Assembly (NCBI GenBank): GCA_036362985.1
Contig: JAYGXS010000001.1
Span: forward strand, 74,137,682 to 74,201,681
Direction: 5' to 3'
Origin: Ligula intestinalis
Lineage: Eukaryota; Platyhelminthes; Cestoda; Diphyllobothriidea; Diphyllobothriidae
Length of the DNA: 64,000 bases
The notes under the pieces were generated by a model that saw nothing but the letters and a program-made list of their open reading frames with translations, was not told the DNA's origin and did no database searches. Position 1 is the stretch's first letter. Each line of letters starts with the position of its first letter. The position numbers and the translations under genes were made by a program. This document shows, one piece after another, positions 1-9,430 of this stretch.

Positions 1-589
1 TCGAGCAATGAACCAGCAGTTTTAGGGAGTTTGACTTATACAGCAGCAAAAGCTGCATCATTGAGAAAATTGTTTCATTCTTCGTGGACCTGACTGGGTT
101 ACCTAAGGTGTGAACTACGCATTTGCCAACATTCAAATACAAAAACCAACAATTCAACGACTTGCTGAAGCTAAACTTTGGTGAATATACACTACCTTGC
201 CTAAGCAACCCAAATAAATGCTTCCACAGGAAGACTTGGTTCCACAGTAGTACGGTTTTTCACTTCACCTTGCAAATTAAATTTCAGTTGAGAAACATCG
301 CTTATTGTTGAACTCACTGCATTGCTAGAATAAGGGTACAAACTCGTGCAGCACCAAGCTACTGAATTAAACCTAAATGTTATCTGCAGCAGTTTCAGCA
401 GGCTAAAAAATTTCCGACAAAATCCCATTTAGAATTGAATACCAATTGACCGTTTTCCCACAGCAATCGTGAAATTAAAGTAATTTTTCTGCAACCATTG
501 TTGATAAAAGAAATGGTTTACTCAAATCCGCTGACTGGTCCTTGACGCGTTCTGATGTGTGAACTTGGGGTATTTTAACAGTGCGTTTA
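1..589. other. upstream flank of RPL7A, no gene seen
   Basis: Short open frames here have no recognisable domain and no splice structure. The sequence is taken to be intergenic or the distal promoter of the ribosomal protein gene that starts at 626. Confidence 0.5.
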
Positions 590-625
590 AACACTTTTTT
601 GAGCGGGTCGTTCGTGAACGCAAGC
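590..625 (+). promoter_or_regulatory. putative 5'TOP start and 5'UTR of RPL7A
   Basis: A C at 594 is followed by six T, then a GC-rich leader to the ATG at 626. A cytosine start followed by a pyrimidine run is the usual layout of ribosomal-protein mRNAs (5'TOP, translationally controlled by growth signalling). No TATA box is evident. The leader would be about 30 nt. The start site is inferred from this pattern only, and trans-splicing of a leader onto the message cannot be excluded in a flatworm. Confidence 0.35.
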
Positions 626-1677
626 ATGGTAAGCTGACTTTCTCTAAGCTTGACCTTTTTTGCCTATGACAGCCCGTCGGTCAGAAGAAGGTCATCAAGG
701 CCAAAAAGATAAAGGAGATTAAGACGCAGGATGTTCCCATCTTGCCAACAAAGGAAGGAAAGGGTAAAAGCAAGTCCAAGGTAGCAGCCCTGCCTGAGAT
801 TGCCAAGAAGAAGACCGTGGCTGAGGTTAAGAAGGCCATAAAGAAAAATCCTCTCATCCAAAAGAGGCCGAGGAATTATGGTATTGGCCAAGCCATCCAA
901 CCGCGCCGGAATGTCTATCGTTTTGTTAAATGGCCGAAGTATATCTTGCTCCAAAGGCAGAAGGCTGTCCTTAAGAAACGATTGAAGATTCCACCACCGA
1001 TCAATCAGTTCAACGAGGCTCTTGACCGTGCGACCTGTATGTAATTTTGCGTCTTAATTCTTCTTGTATTTAGCTCTTCAGGTCTTCAATCTTTGCAACA
1101 AATACAAGCCTCAGAGCAAGCAGGCGAAAAAGGCTCAACTGACTCATCGCGCTCAGAAGCGAGCTGACGGTGCCCCGGATGCCCCAGCCGCCCGAAAAGC
1201 TGTTCTCAGGTCTGGCATTCGTGAAGTAACATCTGCGATAACACAAAAGAAGGCTCAGCTTGTGCTGGTTGCTCATGATGTTGACCCAATCGAGATCGTT
1301 TTATTCCTTCCTGCCCTTTGTCGAAAAATGGGTGTCCCTTATGCTATCATTAAGGGAAAGGCCAGGCTTGGGCGCATAGTCCGTCGCAAGACTTGCACCT
1401 GCGTAGCCTTCACCAATGTCCGAACGTAAGATGGAATTTTTGTCTTATAATTTCGTAGTGAGGACAAACCACGTCTCTCGAAGATCATCCAGACCGTAAA
1501 GACTAACTTCAACGATCGTCATGACGAAGTAATTCTGATAATATTTTTTCCTAACTGTAACTTCTTCTTCAGATCCGTAAACACTGGGGCGGTGGCGTCA
1601 TGGGATCGAAGTCGTTGGCTCGCGTGGCAAAGCTGGAGCGGGCAAAGGCCAAGGAACTGAAGATCAAGCTAGGTTAA
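626..1677 (+). CDS. RPL7A: 60S ribosomal protein L7a (eL8), five exons
   Basis: Large-subunit ribosomal protein eL8, which binds 25/28S rRNA. Exons are 626-628, 673-1036, 1074-1425, 1459-1528 and 1573-1677, giving 894 nt and 297 aa. All introns are GT-AG and only 44, 37, 33 and 44 nt long. Exon 1 is the ATG alone, as in many ribosomal protein genes. Recognisable family blocks are [18 protein letters not shown] and [14 protein letters not shown] (N-terminal half), then [30 protein letters not shown] and [14 protein letters not shown] (the L7Ae-type RNA-binding core), and RKHWGG near the end. It is about 30 residues longer than the human protein, through a longer lysine-rich N terminus and linker. 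No canonical AATAAA follows; AATACA at about 1684 is a possible weak signal. The frame is intact throughout, so this is probably a functional gene. Confidence 0.97.
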
Positions 1678-3510
1678 ATTCCCACAATACATGGTTCTTT
1701 GTAACGGTTGGACCGGCTTTTTCTTTACTTGTTGCGAATTGAGGCCAGTGTTAGCGTCCCATTGCCACAAACTGTAAGTTGCAAAGTGGGCGCCATTACA
1801 TATCATCTTCCGTGCCTTGTCCAGTTTGATTAACATCTCGTCGTCCCCAGTATCGAGAAAAGAGTAAATTCTACCGAATTCTCAGCAGTCTAGATGCGTG
1901 TGTTCACCAGGACCAGGTTACTACCTATTTTATTTTTTCGGTTTGCGTTGGTGTACCTGTGTGTCCGTTACTTCGTTTAGTACTCTACGGATCACGTTCG
2001 AGGCATCGATTACTTGCCATCAATTTTGAGTAGTAAGCTTGGTTGCAGGTTTGCTGTGTACGTAAGGGGTAGTTTCGACCCAACTCATGGCAGCGATTAA
2101 CCTGTATACACCGGAAAGTGAGGGGCGCTTTCACCTATACATAACCTCTGCCAGTAAAGTCGTCTAAGATAATGTTGTTCTATGCACCTCAAACATTTGA
2201 AAGTAATAATAATAGCTGATCAAAATGTTCGATCGAAAATGTGATTTCCGAAATGATATTGATATTTTCAAGTAGCATTAACCTATCGGTATCTGCTAAG
2301 ATAAGCTCGCAAAGGCTACTTAGCAATCCTTTTTCTGGAATACTATGTCTACTGGTGTCAAAGTACGTTTCCCCGTCCACATAGCTGAGCTCTCATACTT
2401 CGGGAGCTTGTAGCGTGTGTGCCCAATACACGCAAGCGTCTGTCGTGCATGAAATTAGCAGGCGTCGCGTGTTAAATTGGAACCATCCTATATTTCTTCA
2501 CGCAAGACGGGGAACTGAGTGCGATGCGGACAAGACCCGTAGTGTTCGTTGTAGGGCACTGGCTCTAAAGCTCTTCGTCAATGAGTCGTTGCTACTGGGG
2601 TAATTGAATGATTTCGTTCTTCAGAAGACCAGGCATGTTCGAGGTGTGAAAACAGTTGCTTCAGGAGTACGCATTAGATTCCGTAGGTGTCAGTAAGCTA
2701 CGTGGGTAACTAATCGAGGAATGTGACAGTCGATGGGTGTCTTAGTTAAGTTGTCATGAGTGTTGTCTGTATGTAATCTCTTGCCTACCTGGAGTTTAGA
2801 TTATGCAGAAGCCGTCTGATTTGTCGGAAATTGTTAGAGCGAATGAACCATCCAGAATTGTCAAAGGCATTTGTCCGAATTCGTCCTGCTGACGTTTCTG
2901 AATACTGCGCTAGACGTCCGCGCTTAGTTAAGACCATTGATGCGCATGTTTAGCGGTGGTTAAACCCGGTAGTGCCATCCTTCGTCACTTCTATCAAGAA
3001 TTAGAGCATATGTCCTGGGTTTTTAGGCTGTGCCGTCACTAGTAGGTTTTCTATTCATGTTCACTTCCTTTGGCAATTGGTTAACAGCTAGAGGTTTCAG
3101 GGAGACGGCCTAGCTCTTTCCGTAAGCGATGAAGCGTACTAATTTGAGCTGAGTTTCGGGGTAAGAATAGGTGGCTAAATTTTAGTCTTAGGGCTTGCCT
3201 ACTGTAATGCGTTATCAGAAACCTCTTTTCTTATTATCTGTTGAGCGGCTCTAGCATGTTAGTCTGAAAGTTGTATGAGCAATCGATTTTCCACAGCGGA
3301 TTTTCCGACCTATATACATTTTGTTTAGATGAAAGCGGCAACTATGTATTTGCTTTCGAAGTCCATGCTTGCCTGAGACGCTAACGAGTGTTAGCAAGCC
3401 TCATAGCAACAATGAAAACCACGTTGGTTGATTCGGACCATTGTACTTCGACTTATATTCTTGAGTAGCAACTCCATCTAAGGCCCATTTAGAGAGAGAT
3501 TGGTCGGTTG
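1678..3510. other. intergenic, RPL7A 3' flank
   Basis: No open frame with a recognisable domain, no RNA gene and no clear repeat was seen. The first few tens of bases should hold the RPL7A 3'UTR. Confidence 0.5.
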
Positions 3511-3677
3511 ATTAGTAGCTCTTGTTGGATCAGGGGTCCCCGCCGGAGTCCAAACTGGGTGCAGTTGGGAGACGGAGAAAAGCAGCGACCTCGGGGGTGA
3601 GTTGGGTGTCTGGCCGGGAACTGCAGGCGAAGAGATGACGGCAGTCATGCGGCGAGACGCCGCAGTCGGGTATGGAC

Positions 3678-3689
3678 GGGTCGAGCCGG
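3678..3689. repeat. target-site duplication, left copy
   Basis: GGGTCGAGCCGG, identical to 3874-3885. Removing the insert and one copy restores the LINE reading ...QYQHRLD + CPDC..., as seen in the uninterrupted copy near 29040. Confidence 0.75.
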
Positions 3690-3873
3690 CTGGCTAGCTA
3701 GTAGCCCTTGTTGGATCCGGAGCCCTGCCGGGTGGGCCTCAATCCCGGCAGCGAGGAGGAGGGGGAGTCGGAGCAGCTTGGTCGGGAGGGACTGCTCCGT
3801 TATCAAAAACATGGAGGAGGGGAGATAGATCCACCGTAGGGAGGTTTGGTGTAGCAGACCTTTGCCGCCGTGA
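3690..3873 (-). mobile_element. 184-bp non-autonomous derivative of LINE family A (5' end fused to 3' end)
   Basis: Inserted in the C-terminal coding part of the family A LINE. Read on the minus strand it starts with the family's 5' region (same order as 6965-6794, including the MFLITEQ...LLLAAGIEA reading and a decayed 2A motif, HPAG for NPGP). It then jumps directly to the family's 3' terminal motif GGATCCAACAAGGGCTACTA. It is flanked by 12-bp perfect direct repeats at 3678-3689 and 3874-3885. Everything between (endonuclease, RT) is missing. This is the architecture of a SINE-like internal-deletion derivative mobilised by its parent LINE. Confidence 0.75.
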
Positions 3874-3885
3874 GGGTCGAGCCGG
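3874..3885. repeat. target-site duplication, right copy
   Basis: Second copy of the 12-bp repeat that brackets the 184-bp insert. Confidence 0.75.
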
Positions 3886-4028
3886 TGTTGGTACTGGCGA
3901 AGGAGCATGCAGTAGCCACTGCGTAGCTGCGCCAGGGTACAGCGAGTCACCCTTGGGAGATATCGTACCGAGGCCGCAATCGGAGGTGGATAGCCACCCA
4001 GAAAGACAGGAGGGGTATTAGCTGGATT

Positions 4029-5605
4029 TTACGTCCACAACGGCTTTCTGGTTAAGGCGCTGGTGGCCTGTCTTGATGGCGGAGCCATCAACGGGTGGAT
4101 CTGAGAGAGACGAGGCGACAACTGTCCGCGACAGCAGCTCGTGCGGAGGACACAGTTCTGTGCTGACTGAAGGCGGCGGAGGCTGGAGGAGCTGATTGTG
4201 GGAGACCAGATTGGCGCCGCATATGTGAGATGCGGCTTGGCCAGCGCTTTGAATGTGGTCGCCAGCGTCTCTTTCAAGCAGCCCCAGAATGTGCCCGCGA
4301 GAGCCTTGAGGACCTTGGTGCATCGGCTCACTTTGCTTGCGACCTCCCTCGCATGGTCCGCGAACGTGAAGAGCGGATCTACGGACGCCAAGGAGCTTGG
4401 GTATACGGACCAGCGGCTAAGCCTTACCGTTGACGATGATATCCGGGTGACGATTGAACTCCTTCGGATCCAGCGTCAGAGCAGTGACGGGCGTCTTGGC
4501 TGCCGAGATTGTCAACCTGCGCTGAGTGAGGAAGTCCACAACATTAGGCATAGATTCCGAGAGGACATGTGCAGCCTGATCGATGTGATGGTGCTGGCAG
4601 AAGGTGACATCATCAGCGTATGCTACCACTTTGACGGTTGCCGGCGGGAGTGGGAGTTCCCGCATGTAAATGTTGAACAGCGTCGGACTGAGCACAGAGC
4701 CTTGAGAAACACTCTAGGTCTGCTTACGGGGCTTGGAGAGAGTGCCGCGGAGAAGGACACAATCGTGGCGGCCACGGATGTACGCCGCCAACCATCGGGC
4801 CAGCCCAGTCGGGATGTTCAGGGCGACCAAGTCCTGCAGGAGCTGATCGTGGCAGACGCAGTCAAAGGCTCGTGACAGGTCAATTGAGACTGCCACGGTC
4901 CGCAAAGCCGGCCTCTGTTGATTGAAGCCCTCGAGGATGGTGTCTCTGAGCTCGAAAATCGCCGTTGTTGTGCCACTACCCGACCTGAAACCATGTTGGT
5001 GGTTAGACAGATCCGCTGCAAACGTCAGAATCGGGTGGAGACGTTCCAGAATCTTCGCCAGTGGACTGAGGAGGGCGATTGGGCGATAGGAGGTCGCTAG
5101 ACTGGGTTCCTTGCCAGCTTTGACCAGTGGGATAGTGATGGACTGGCGCCAGCAATCGGGGATGATTGAACTGGTTAGCGAAAGATTGAAAATGGAAGCC
5201 AGGTAGGCAGCCACCTTAGGGTCGATGCGGCACAAATGGATAGGAGCCAGGCCATCTGGTCCTAAGGCTTTCGAGGCTTTCGTTTTCTTGACGGCGGTGA
5301 GGATAGCATGGGCCGAGAAGGAAATGTCCGGAGGCTGGGCCTTATGGAGTAGGCGAAGCATGGATTTTGACTTTTGGGAATAGACATCGAGCGGGGCGAG
5401 AACAGTTTGTCCATCTTCGCGGCACTCTGTTCGAGATGAAGATGCTGTCCCTGAAGCTAACGGACTGGTTAGATGTGTCAGCCCGGGGCTTGGTCAGATT
5501 GCGTAGAAGTTTCCAGGTGGCAGCTGAGTTGCCGCGGAAGTTACCATCTGCAACTCTTTCACACCAACGTTCCCGTTTGTAGTCGTTGACGGTCTTGGTG
5601 ATCAA
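4029..5605 (-). pseudogene. LINE family A reverse transcriptase, frameshifted
   Basis: RT blocks are readable across three frames: ALGPDGLAPIHL, YRPIALLSPLAKILERL, HGFRSGSGTTTAI, VSIDLSRAFDCV, SQGSVLSPTLFNIYM and the catalytic VVAYADDVTFCQ, followed by thumb and connection sequence HLTYAAPIWSPT. Frameshifts lie near 5400, 4700 and 4420. The catalytic YADD survives, but no continuous protein is possible. Confidence 0.85.
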
Positions 5606-5674
5606 GCGGTTGAGTTCGCCGACACGCGGGTCATTTACATCTCGCGCTCGGATCTCGTCTCGCTCTCGTTCCAG

Positions 5675-7006
5675 TCAGGAGGCTTCAGGTGGGTAGTTAG
5701 GGCGGAGTATGGGAATGCGACCGTCCGGTATGTGGTGACCTGCTGCTGCCAGAAGCAGGTGACGAACGGCCCGCTCCGCCGTGTGGACATAGGTGGGGGG
5801 TGGTAACAGATCGGTTCCTGCTTCGCATTCGGCGGTAAACACTGCCCATTCAGCTCTCCTGAAGTTGATTAAGTGCCTGTTTGGAGCCTTGATGCGGTCG
5901 GCAGAGGTGGCCAATTCGAGCACTATAGGAAGGTGATCGCCCCTTAGGCTGCTTTCCGTGCTCCAGGTGGTAGAGGCTACCAGGCGGAGACTGGCAAGGG
6001 AAACATCGAGAGAGCTGGGGGCACCGTTGGGTGGGAGCCACGTTGGGCTGTCCTCGTTAAGGACTGCGAAGGGGGCTTGTTCTAGTTCATCGGCCAGGGC
6101 TTCTTCCCGGGAATCGGCCGCAAAGTTGGAGCACCATAGGTCGTGGTGGGCATTGAAATCACCTAACACCAAGCTGTCTACAGAAGGTAAGTAGGGAGCA
6201 ATGGAGGCGGTGAAACCAGGGGGACAACTGGAGGTTGGAGGGATGTAGATGTTCACGACGGTTAGCGGCACCGGGCCAATGTCGAGGGAAATCGCCAATA
6301 CCTCCGTGGGGTTGACACCAAGCATGGGTAGCTGATGGTGGGCAGTGGATTTGTCCACTAAGAAGGCCAAGCCTCCGCCTTTTTTGCGACCGCAGTCACG
6401 GCGGACGAACGTATAGCCGGCACAGGAGGGGACCTTAGTGGAGGTAGAACACTTTGTCTCTTGGATAGCCGCCATAGCTATGCTGTGCGAACGCATAAAG
6501 GCCAGGAGTTGGTCAAGCTTGCCAAGTAGGCCGTTGGCGTTGAACTGGAGGATCTTTAAACCAGGCGGTGAGACAAGGTCGGGGACCAGAGGCTTTGGCT
6601 TCAGGACCGGGCGGGCTGGAGGCGTGGAGACCGGAGGGGGCACGGGACAGCTGGGACACGCGAAGGCGGGCAACCAATCGGCAGCTTTGGCGAGGCCACT
6701 GCAGCGGAGATGGCACCAACCATTGCAGGAGCCGCAACGTACAGACCAGTTGCGGCGGCCCAGACGGACTCGGCAGAACGAGCAGTACCAGAGAGGTCCA
6801 GGGTTGGCCTCAATTCCGGCAGCGAGGAGGAGGAGTCGGAGCAGTGTGGCCGGGAGGGGCTGCTCCGTCATCAAAAACATGGGTTGGGCTGAAGGGGGGG
6901 TTGATCCAACGTAGGGAGATGGGTGTAGCAGACCTTGGCCGCGGGGGGGGGGGGGGGGGGGGGGGTGATGGGAACGCGGACAGAGACGCGTCTGCTGGGG
7001 TTCCAA
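5675..7006 (-). CDS. LINE family A ORF, 5' part: 2A-like + PHD-like finger + AP endonuclease
   Basis: Open for 443 codons from an ATG at 7006, but the first residues translate the C-run. A more natural start is the Met near 6880, just before the hydrophobic stretch LPATLLRLLLLAAG. Then come the 2A-like GIEANPGP (6794-6817), a cysteine-rich PHD-like finger (CSFC, CGSC, WCHLRC, CPSC), and an endonuclease/exonuclease/phosphatase domain with LQFNANGL, IQETK, LGDFNAHHDL and GDHLPI, covering the metal-binding and catalytic positions of APE-type LINE endonucleases. The frame breaks at about 5680, but the polypeptide continues in another frame (RITKTVNDYKRERW). It would nick target DNA for target-primed reverse transcription. 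Confidence 0.85.
   Translation of the reverse strand: MEPQQTRLCPRSHHPPPPPPPRGQGLLHPSPYVGSTPPSAQPMFLMTEQPLPATLLRLLLLAAGIEANPGPLWYCSFCRVRLGRRNWSVRCGSCNGWCHLRCSGLAKAADWLPAFACPSCPVPPPVSTPPARPVLKPKPLVPDLVSPPGLKILQFNANGLLGKLDQLLAFMRSHSIAMAAIQETKCSTSTKVPSCAGYTFVRRDCGRKKGGGLAFLVDKSTAHHQLPMLGVNPTEVLAISLDIGPVPLTVVNIYIPPTSSCPPGFTASIAPYLPSVDSLVLGDFNAHHDLWCSNFAADSREEALADELEQAPFAVLNEDSPTWLPPNGAPSSLDVSLASLRLVASTTWSTESSLRGDHLPIVLELATSADRIKAPNRHLINFRRAEWAVFTAECEAGTDLLPPPTYVHTAERAVRHLLLAAAGHHIPDGRIPILRPNYPPEAS
6943..6965. repeat. poly-G run of 23 (poly-C on the LINE sense strand)
   Basis: A homopolymer of 23 G sits exactly at the 5' edge of the family A LINE homology. It is translated as the proline run of the upstream open frame. 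Its length is uncertain, because sequencing and assembly are error-prone here. Confidence 0.8.
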
Positions 7007-7010
7007 TTTA

Positions 7011-8840
7011 GAGAATGAGGTCCACCTGGTGACCTTGCGAATTGCAATGGTTATTTTCAGAAATACGTCCTGGTAAAGTTGGAGCCGGTGTTCCAGTCTT
7101 CGCTTCCGTAATAGGCTGCTTGCAAACTAATAAATGAGGCTAGCCTACTAATGCGGGAATCTCATTAGATGGATTGAAGCCGGGAAGTGGAAGCACGGTG
7201 CGTACGTTCGCCAGCGTCAGTTTGTATCTGGCCCCAAGGTACGGCAAGAATTGCCTTCGTGCGAGGTCTTATGCGCGGAGCAACTTCATCTGTAGCGTCA
7301 CGCGTTAGGAGAGAGTCAGGCTGCACAGACGCTGCAAATCGCCCCCGGCATAGTGGGCAATGCGGCTGATTTCATACGCGGAGAACTACGGCTCGGCCCT
7401 CGGTAAAGCTCCACAAGGCTCTACTCCAAGCGCACTCTAAACACACTGTTCAATTTCAGGCAAGTGGCTACACTGAATGCCCACGTGTTACCGTCCCCAC
7501 GCCAGCTATTGCTGCAGTTTACACCTTGTCTGCCCTGGCTAACAAACCATGTGACGCATCTAGGTAAATCATGAAATATGAAGTGCACGGTACACAATAC
7601 TCGTGACGAGTATTCCTTACTTGCTGTAAAATGAACACACACTTGTTTACAAACTACAATTATCGTCTTTAAATGGGTGCGGAAGACGTGTTGCTAATCT
7701 CGGACGACAAACTACTTCATCCGTTGTGCAGTTTTCGATTTTTCTTTGTAAACCCTGCGTTTATGGCAGTCCCGAAGGAAGAAATGACGTGCAGTACGAT
7801 CAAGGTCCTATGAGGCCACTGCCCATTCTATTTTGACAGAATATAGGTTTTTCTAAGGAGATAATGCCCTGAGTTTTCTCTTCTGATAAATTAACCAAAC
7901 AGAATTCCTCTTGCCGGTCCGCACCACTGAACCAAAGCTTCCGCAGTCGAGGAGTGCGGCATAAGGCCTGAAACTGTTTTTCTTTGGCATTCTGTTACGA
8001 AATTCTCGACTGTTTCGTACGTTGAGGAAGGCCGCTGAACGCCTCTTTTTTAGGCTGCCTCGTAATTTTTGCACAAAGTAATCGGCACTCATGTCGTCTT
8101 TGAAAAACATGCCTGTGGGTCTTCGGTAAACTATACTGTCTGGGCTAGGCTTTGATGCGTATTATAGGCGACGAAAGTTCCGTTCAAAATTCCGAAGTTA
8201 AATTGTATGCATTCTCCTCATGCCATGCAGGCCAGTTTATCAGGACCAACAGCTCGGTTAGTGGACAGCTATCTCAAAAAATGACTATAATGCACCCGGA
8301 CTAAAGGTAAGCAACTGTAGGGACACATGGAACACGACAACTACGAATTTTTCATACCTTTTTGCCTTGAGCGGATTCAGTGCAGAACTGGCCATTACAG
8401 TCATCGTTGTCTTTTTAAGTAATGATTATAATTATAAGTACAAGACTCTCCACTTAAGACCGTCGACTAACGAATGAACGCATGCAAGACACCTCAAACG
8501 AAGCTCAATATAACGGGTCCACTTTTGTCAACTGCGTTGCAGCTCTACACGTACTGAACCGTCCAACATGGACAACAAGTTTCACAACATGAACAGAACA
8601 CTGACTTGCTCTGATGAGTTTTATAGACGAATTACGCATGGGCATCAGACCAATAACGGAGCCAATTGGGTGTGCAGCACCTGCCACAGGCTATGTCACA
8701 CTCTACCCCCTGATCTCATCTCCTAGCTGGTTGGCTCAGTTTTGTAGTGACCTCTCATGCAACGCCTGCATGAGATCACGCGACTGCAGTTCTCGGTGCA
8801 TCTTTGTGGACAGCCGCATGCTTGTCCTGCGCAGCCAGTA
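7011..8840. other. intergenic, no gene seen
   Basis: Only short open frames without domains were seen. No RNA gene was recognised. Confidence 0.45.
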
Positions 8841-8872
8841 AGCGCGCGCGCGTACCGTAGGTCTCTCCCGGT

Positions 8873-9040
8873 CTGGTCAATCACCTTCAAGGCTGACTGC
8901 AACAAAGACCACTTTTGGTGGTCGCTGGGATGACTACCACCAGACTAAACTTCGAAGACTTACCCGCTCAGATGCAGACCTACGCTCGTCCGATAAGCGA
9001 TCTTCTCCTACCTATTCTCCACTCCTGTACAGAATAAATG
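8873..9040 (-). repeat. dispersed repeat, LTR-like fragment
   Basis: The minus strand of about 8873-8960 matches the plus strand of 19506-19590, sharing the block GCCTTGAAGGTGATTG with neighbouring GGTCTTTGT and CAGACNGGGA. On the plus strand, 9003-9040 holds TCTCCTACCTATTCT and a TGTACAGAATAAA block, which resembles 18960-18990. Similar blocks near gypsy pol suggest LTR remnants, but the ends are undefined. Confidence 0.4.
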
Positions 9041-9110
9041 GACCTGGTGGCTCAGTGGATAGGACGGTTGTCTCTAGCTCACTGGTCCCAGGTTCAAACC
9101 TCGAGTGTAG
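9040..9110 (+). repeat. tRNA-related SINE head (Pol III A and B boxes)
   Basis: TGGCTCAGTGG at 9048-9058 is a perfect A-box type sequence. GGTTCAAACCT at 9091-9101 is a near-consensus B box, with normal A-to-B spacing. No acceptor stem closes around it, so it is not a functional tRNA gene. It lies just upstream of the two-ORF LINE that starts at about 9145. Confidence 0.55.
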
Positions 9111-9144
9111 CGGCAGTTTCTGCGGCTATACTTGAGTCAGATAG

Positions 9145-9430
9145 GCTGCCGCGGAGACAGATACGAAGGAGCCCGCACTTACAGTGCAGGCCCCCACAAT
9201 CGATCAATCAGCCACCGCTGAGGCGAGTTTAAACAATCTCGCCGTAAACAGCAAAAACATAATTGGTTCGCCCCGTAAAGTGCAGGCTGCCGCGGAGTCA
9301 GATACCAGGGAGCCCATACTTACGGTTAAGGCCCCCGCAGTAGACCAATCAGCCACCGCTGAGGCGAGTTTAAACAATCTCGCCGTAAACAACAAAAACA
9401 CGATTGGTTTGCCACGTAAAGTACAGGCTG
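9145..9430 (+). repeat. tandem 141-bp (47-codon) repeat in ORF1
   Basis: The blocks at 9190 and 9331 (GCCCCC..., AATCAGCCACCGCTGAGGCG) repeat with a period of 141 bp, keeping the reading frame. Upstream flanks (GGCTGCCGCGGAG) also repeat, at about 9145 and 9286. The two copies differ at several bases. Confidence 0.85.

Larger units (their letters stand above)
3511..6965 (-). mobile_element. CR1/Jockey-superfamily non-LTR retrotransposon (family A), degenerate
   Basis: On the minus strand the order is 5' end with a C-run (6965), 2A-like peptide, PHD-like zinc finger, AP-type endonuclease, reverse transcriptase with a YADD box, and a C-terminal region with LAQLRSGYC and a CPDC...H...C finger. 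It ends in TGATCCAACAAGAGCTACTA near 3511. A second copy at 28885-29272 and the short insert at 3690-3873 share the same terminal motif (TGATCCAACAAGGGCT or a close variant), which fixes the 3' terminus. The endonuclease part is open, but the RT part has several frameshifts, so this copy is not autonomous. The clade (CR1/Jockey-like) is inferred from domain order and is not resolved further. Confidence 0.9.

Noticed and set aside
4198..4875. Plus-strand 225-codon open frame
   Set aside because: Antisense to the LINE reverse transcriptase; the real RT motifs, including YADD, are on the minus strand.
6568..7011. Plus-strand 147-codon open frame rich in Gly/Arg
   Set aside because: Antisense shadow of the LINE endonuclease ORF, driven by GC content and the poly-G run.
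8605..8635. Hammerhead-like CTGATGAG...CGAA on the plus strand
   Set aside because: The GAAA box is GAAT, stem II is only two base pairs, and no stem III or cleavage triplet follows; probably chance.
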